From positions 1-10,631 of the forward strand of contig JBBDIE010000193.1 of the NCBI GenBank assembly GCA_040880545.1: a stretch of 10,631 bases of DNA. Direction: 5' to 3'. Below the pieces are notes generated by a model that ran no database searches, was not told the DNA's origin, and saw nothing but the letters and a program-made list of their open reading frames with translations. Shown piece after piece: positions 7,060 through 10,631 of the stretch. The translations under genes were made by a program, and so were the position numbers. Source of the DNA: M55B112 sp040880545. GTDB taxonomy: Bacteria; Bacteroidota; Bacteroidia; Bacteroidales; GCA-2748055. Position 1 is the stretch's first letter, and each line of letters starts with the position of its first letter.

Positions 7060-10000
7060 TTACTCTACAATCAGCTTGAATTGCCCAAGTACTCCGGTTT
7101 CATTACTTATTGTCATGAAATAGAATCCTTGTTGCTTACCTTCAAGTGAGATAACCTCGGTTGTATTCACAACCACATTATCCAGTACCATTGAACCAAG
7201 TACGTTGTAAACGCGGATCCTGCTACCTGTTTCGAGTCCTGTGACATTAAAGGCACCATTACTCGGGTTCGGGTAAACGGAAATGTTTAATTCAACAGCA
7301 TCATTTACAGAAGAAGGATCAACTGCGATATCATAATATACTACTGTAACGGCATTTCCGGCCACTACTTCAAGCATATCACCCATCGCCAGGAATTCTC
7401 CGCCATCCTTAGCTGTCATCTCACTGGTTACAACAGTCATGGTTGCACCAGGAGCTGCTTCCAGATTGGCAATGAAATCACTAACCAGCGTTCTGTCATT
7501 GATGTCCAATGCTGCTGCACCAGTGATGCTGAATGCATTCTGGTCAACCACATAAACATCTGAAAGTGCATACGCCAGGTAATTGACCGCCTCTCTGAGC
7601 AATGTAAGGAAGTAAGTATTTTCTGTTTCCCCGTCTGAGGCAGTCACAGTCAACTTATCGTCCTGGTAGAGCGTTCCGGAACCTCGATCAAATCCAGCCT
7701 TATCTTTCACCTGCATGGTTGCACCAGCAGAAGGCGTAAGGTTCTTGTAGAATGAAGGTACCGTAGTTCCTTTCGGCACGAGGGAGATCAGATTGGTCTC
7801 CTGGTCGACATTATAAACTGCTGACATTACAAACGCATCGGAAGCCTCTGAATTTGGTGTTAGCTGGTAGGTGATTTTTGTCACCCCATCTTCAGCGGTT
7901 ACAGCAAAGTAGATCACATCACTTACCTGCCTGTCAACATAAACCGTGTCGAAATTCAGCATCTTCAATGATACATAAGCGCCATTATCATCTATAACGT
8001 CCATGGATGCTCCGGCGGGAAGTGTAACTCCGTTCACCACATTTTTCAATGCAGTACCGTAATCGAATCCACTTACCGTACCTGTTGCACCGGTTACCTC
8101 AACTGTATAGGTTGTTGAAGTAAGTACTGCATCTGAGCTCAATCCATCTCCAACTTCAAGGAAGTATTTTGATGTATTGTCGCCATTTGCAGAAACCACT
8201 TTCAGTGAATCACCGTGTGTTACCACTGCATCAGTAGCCAAAGGTGTTCCTCCGCTTAACACAGTAAGGGTCTGTCCTTCATCAGCCTTGGAAATATTCG
8301 CAAGGAATTCGGAAACAGTTACCCCGGTAACAAGACCGTTGATCTGCTCATCCATGCTGTATCCCAGGCTTACTTTGTATGCAAGCGAACTTACAGTTGA
8401 CTTGTATTCTGTAACTTCATTCATGGTATGTAAACCGATGTCTTCAGTGATATACAGAATATCCATTGGCCAACCATGACCCTGAAGGATACCATAATGG
8501 CGGTCATACCTTAACCATTCACTGGATCCGTCCTGTACTTTTTCATCTGGAATAAGTGTGGTATTACCCCAGGAAGCTTCAAGCTCAGTCTGCCCTTTGT
8601 AATACTGTGGCTTCCTTACCCAAGAAACAGTCTGGTTGTCTGCATTACCATCAACACCACCGATTACCCAGTTAGCCTGATTTTCGGCTGATGCCCATGT
8701 TTCGATCACCTCAAAGTCTTCCGGATCGTTGGCAGGTTTCAGGCCATTCCTTACATCGTCATTCAGGATTTTGAACATAAACCACGATGCATTGATCCAC
8801 TGGGTACCCCAGGATTGATTTGTCGGTTCACCCCATGGATTAGCCTTGAAATCTATGTCAATCTGCTTGTCAACCCACCAGTTATCATTGGTGTACCATC
8901 CACTCTGGCTCCTGGTCCTGATACTTCCGAGCACAAATACATCACCAGGAAGCACGATCGGATTGATACTCAGGTCTTGTATAGCGATAGCAGGAGTTAC
9001 CTTCCATGTGGTTGAGTCGACCCACTTGGTTCCGGGTATATACTTCACATACCTGTTCATCCATTCGTCCACGCCTGCGTTCCAGGTAATGATCTCAACC
9101 GGGTTGTTGGTATACTGGAACATCACCATGTAATTACTAAGGTCAAGGGGCTCTGTCCCCGGATTGCAAATTTCAAGCATTCCGTTGGCCCACTGTTCCT
9201 GCCATACAAACTGTGATACAAATGGCTCACCTATCCATGGCTGAACCTGATCTGAGGTTCTCTCTTTCTCAAGAACCACTTTGTAAACCCGGATCGTTGT
9301 ATCATCTTCCGCTGTTGTGGTAAAGGTTACCGTTTTGTCTGCTGTAGTACCGAACAGATTTACGGCACGATCAACTTCAACTTTGGTATTGAGTGCTTCT
9401 GATTTAGCAACCAGAGAAGGTATTCCGTTAACATCAGATGGAACGATTGCCCTGTAATTATAAGAATTAAACTGGAAATTCGGTACTGTATCACCTATAT
9501 AACCATATACATTCTTATAATAGGAGGGAATATCGGGCCATGTGATGGAACTCAGGTATGCATTATGACTCGGAGCATATTTTTCCACGTCAATAAAATA
9601 ATCCTTCACGCCGCCGCTTTTTGCTGTAACCCTTAACAAGTCACCATCAATTACATCGGGACGTTCCGTGTTGCCATCAGCAAAAACAATTTCCCATTCA
9701 GCCTCAGGAGCTTTCTCAAAATACTTGAAAATTGTATCGATCCTTGTGGCAAAAGGCACATCCAGGATGGTATCCATGCCTGGAACACCTTCAGTTACAT
9801 CAAATACGGGACCGTGCCAGTCACCAAACCAACCTTCATCATCCAATGCTGCCTTTGGAACAACCCAGTTGGCATCATCCGTGGGAGGAAGCAGGTTGAT
9901 ATGGAACTTAACCAGGTCAAGTTCATTTCCACATGCATAGATCAACAGTGTGTCACCGGTTCTTGCAGATATAAAGGCTGAATCCTCGTGTACCGGAGCC

Positions 10001-10631
10001 AGCTGATAATGCCATGCAAGGCCGGGATGATAATTGAGCTGCATCATCACAGAGTCTTTGTTGTGGACTCCCCATGGCACATCAATCACCTTATTAACGA
10101 GGTCAACATCCAGCGTAGATGATGAAACTGAAGTTTCATTTACCGTATAGTTACCATGATTGCCTACGGTCCAGAACATTTTACGATCCGGGATCCAGCC
10201 TGAAAAATTCTTCAGACCGGGAATGGGGATCCATTCTGAATCAGCAAGGTCAAGGCCCCTGGCTTCGGCAAAATTAAGGTTACCCTCTTTCACGGTAAAT
10301 TTACGAACCAGCGTATGTGACTGGGTTGCATTTGTAATACCGGCCACATCATAAGCTTTATCATAGTTACGGCCTTCGGGGCTGTCAAACACACCGCCCA
10401 CCTGGTCGATCACAGCGGAGTCACCATTGGAAAGATGATACCTGACATACCATGTGTCACGGCCGTTCCACCGTTCCATTACCTGGTGGTTCTTGGAGAT
10501 ACTGTCGGTTGGCCCTGACGGAGCTTCATACATGTGGAAAACTATATCCGCATTCCACTGCTCTATCCTGTCAATAGGGTCAAAATCTTCCGGTTTCGTT
10601 ACCGCCATCTCACGATTAAAATCATAGGCCA
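7060..10631 (-). CDS. Large secreted lamin-tail/beta-repeat protein with T9SS tail, N-terminus beyond window
   Basis: The frame is open from the window edge to TAA at 7060. The first ATG (10608) is probably internal: the frame continues upstream (AYDFNRE before it) and no signal peptide follows it. Counting from that Met, residues 1-130 look like the C-terminal part of a lamin-tail domain (VIDQVGG, LVRKF, SEWIPIP). Residues 282-341 resemble the later repeats and 346-447 look cadherin-like. A second lamin-tail region spans about 462-715 (FVSQFVWQEQ, MLEICNPGTEPLDLSNY, WVIGGVDG), with 13 tryptophans in 571-713. Four beta repeats (738-1097) precede a type A T9SS sorting domain (1102-1182) with SVYPNPSNGAFNV. 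No catalytic motif was found. It is likely exported and attached to the cell surface or released. A structural, adhesive or substrate-binding role is inferred only. Two terminators separate it from the hydrolase genes. Confidence 0.9.
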   Translation of the reverse strand, partial: AYDFNREMAVTKPEDFDPIDRIEQWNADIVFHMYEAPSGPTDSISKNHQVMERWNGRDTWYVRYHLSNGDSAVIDQVGGVFDSPEGRNYDKAYDVAGITNATQSHTLVRKFTVKEGNLNFAEARGLDLADSEWIPIPGLKNFSGWIPDRKMFWTVGNHGNYTVNETSVSSSTLDVDLVNKVIDVPWGVHNKDSVMMQLNYHPGLAWHYQLAPVHEDSAFISARTGDTLLIYACGNELDLVKFHINLLPPTDDANWVVPKAALDDEGWFGDWHGPVFDVTEGVPGMDTILDVPFATRIDTIFKYFEKAPEAEWEIVFADGNTERPDVIDGDLLRVTAKSGGVKDYFIDVEKYAPSHNAYLSSITWPDIPSYYKNVYGYIGDTVPNFQFNSYNYRAIVPSDVNGIPSLVAKSEALNTKVEVDRAVNLFGTTADKTVTFTTTAEDDTTIRVYKVVLEKERTSDQVQPWIGEPFVSQFVWQEQWANGMLEICNPGTEPLDLSNYMVMFQYTNNPVEIITWNAGVDEWMNRYVKYIPGTKWVDSTTWKVTPAIAIQDLSINPIVLPGDVFVLGSIRTRSQSGWYTNDNWWVDKQIDIDFKANPWGEPTNQSWGTQWINASWFMFKILNDDVRNGLKPANDPEDFEVIETWASAENQANWVIGGVDGNADNQTVSWVRKPQYYKGQTELEASWGNTTLIPDEKVQDGSSEWLRYDRHYGILQGHGWPMDILYITEDIGLHTMNEVTEYKSTVSSLAYKVSLGYSMDEQINGLVTGVTVSEFLANISKADEGQTLTVLSGGTPLATDAVVTHGDSLKVVSANGDNTSKYFLEVGDGLSSDAVLTSTTYTVEVTGATGTVSGFDYGTALKNVVNGVTLPAGASMDVIDDNGAYVSLKMLNFDTVYVDRQVSDVIYFAVTAEDGVTKITYQLTPNSEASDAFVMSAVYNVDQETNLISLVPKGTTVPSFYKNLTPSAGATMQVKDKAGFDRGSGTLYQDDKLTVTASDGETENTYFLTLLREAVNYLAYALSDVYVVDQNAFSITGAAALDINDRTLVSDFIANLEAAPGATMTVVTSEMTAKDGGEFLAMGDMLEVVAGNAVTVVYYDIAVDPSSVNDAVELNISVYPNPSNGAFNVTGLETGSRIRVYNVLGSMVLDNVVVNTTEVISLEGKQQGFYFMTISNETGVLGQFKLIVE
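7318..8397 (-). repeat. Four divergent ~85-residue beta repeats before the T9SS tail
   Basis: Four units lie at residues 738-819, 822-918, 921-1004 and 1009-1097, counted from the Met at 10608. The clearest is the third, with the elements VPKGTTVPSFYKNL, AGATMQVKD, LTVTASDGETENTY and FLTL. Its counterparts are VTGVTVSEFLANI and GDSLKVVSANGD in the first, LPAGASMDVIDDNG and FAVTAEDGVTKITYQL in the second, and LVSDFIANLE, PGATMTVV and GDMLEVVAG in the fourth. A fifth related unit appears earlier, about 9765-9586 (TRIDTIFKYFEKA, GDLLRVTAKSGG). The pattern suggests stacked Ig-like domains in which an F-x-x-N-L helix-like segment precedes the G-A-T-M strand. I do not recognise a named family with certainty. 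Confidence 0.75.

Noticed and set aside
10606..10608. ATG at 10608 as the start of the large repeat protein
   Set aside because: The frame stays open upstream to the window edge, the residues after this Met are not a signal peptide although the protein has a T9SS tail, and the lamin-tail domain would begin mid-fold.
1..10631. CRISPR array, tRNA, rRNA, insertion sequence or transposase
   Set aside because: I found no spaced identical direct repeats, no cloverleaf-like segment in the only intergenic region, and no transposase motifs or terminal inverted repeats with target duplications.

Overview
The window reads as a carbohydrate-degradation locus from a Bacteroidota genome with a type IX secretion system (T9SS). 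Three things support this. Two proteins end in T9SS-type C-terminal sorting domains, one with a clear YPNP motif. One enzyme has a lipoprotein signal. The starts lack obvious Shine-Dalgarno sequences and are preceded by A/T-rich DNA. The genus cannot be told from this sequence.

All four genes lie on the minus strand, so transcription runs from high to low coordinates. First (10631 to 7060) comes the 3' part of a very large, apparently non-enzymatic secreted protein. It has two lamin-tail-like regions, a cadherin-like beta-sandwich, several ~85-residue beta repeats and a T9SS tail. Its 5' end is outside the window. It is followed by two stem-loops in tandem (7048-7019 and 7011-6962) that look like intrinsic terminators for the minus strand, then by a ~250-base leader without a gene.

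Next comes a tightly packed cluster of three glycoside hydrolase genes with gaps of 13 and 18 bases. They are a GH5 enzyme with FN3, CBM6 and a T9SS tail (6706-4685), a short GH5 lipoprotein resembling Cel5A-type endoglucanases (4671-3709), and a very large protein that starts at 3690 and stays open to base 1. I translated this last frame codon by codon. It encodes a signal peptide, a CBM35-like domain, a GH26 mannanase-type catalytic domain, a pectate-lyase-3-type right-handed beta-helix and at least three beta-sandwich repeats. It is cut by the window edge and has no stop codon in the window.

Together the three enzymes suggest extracellular attack on a beta-1,4-linked mannan, glucomannan or beta-glucan. 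One enzyme would be anchored by lipid and the other two exported. No SusC/SusD pair, regulator or transporter is in view, so the locus cannot be called a complete polysaccharide utilization locus. The most unusual items are the GH26/beta-helix fusion and the modular repeat protein.
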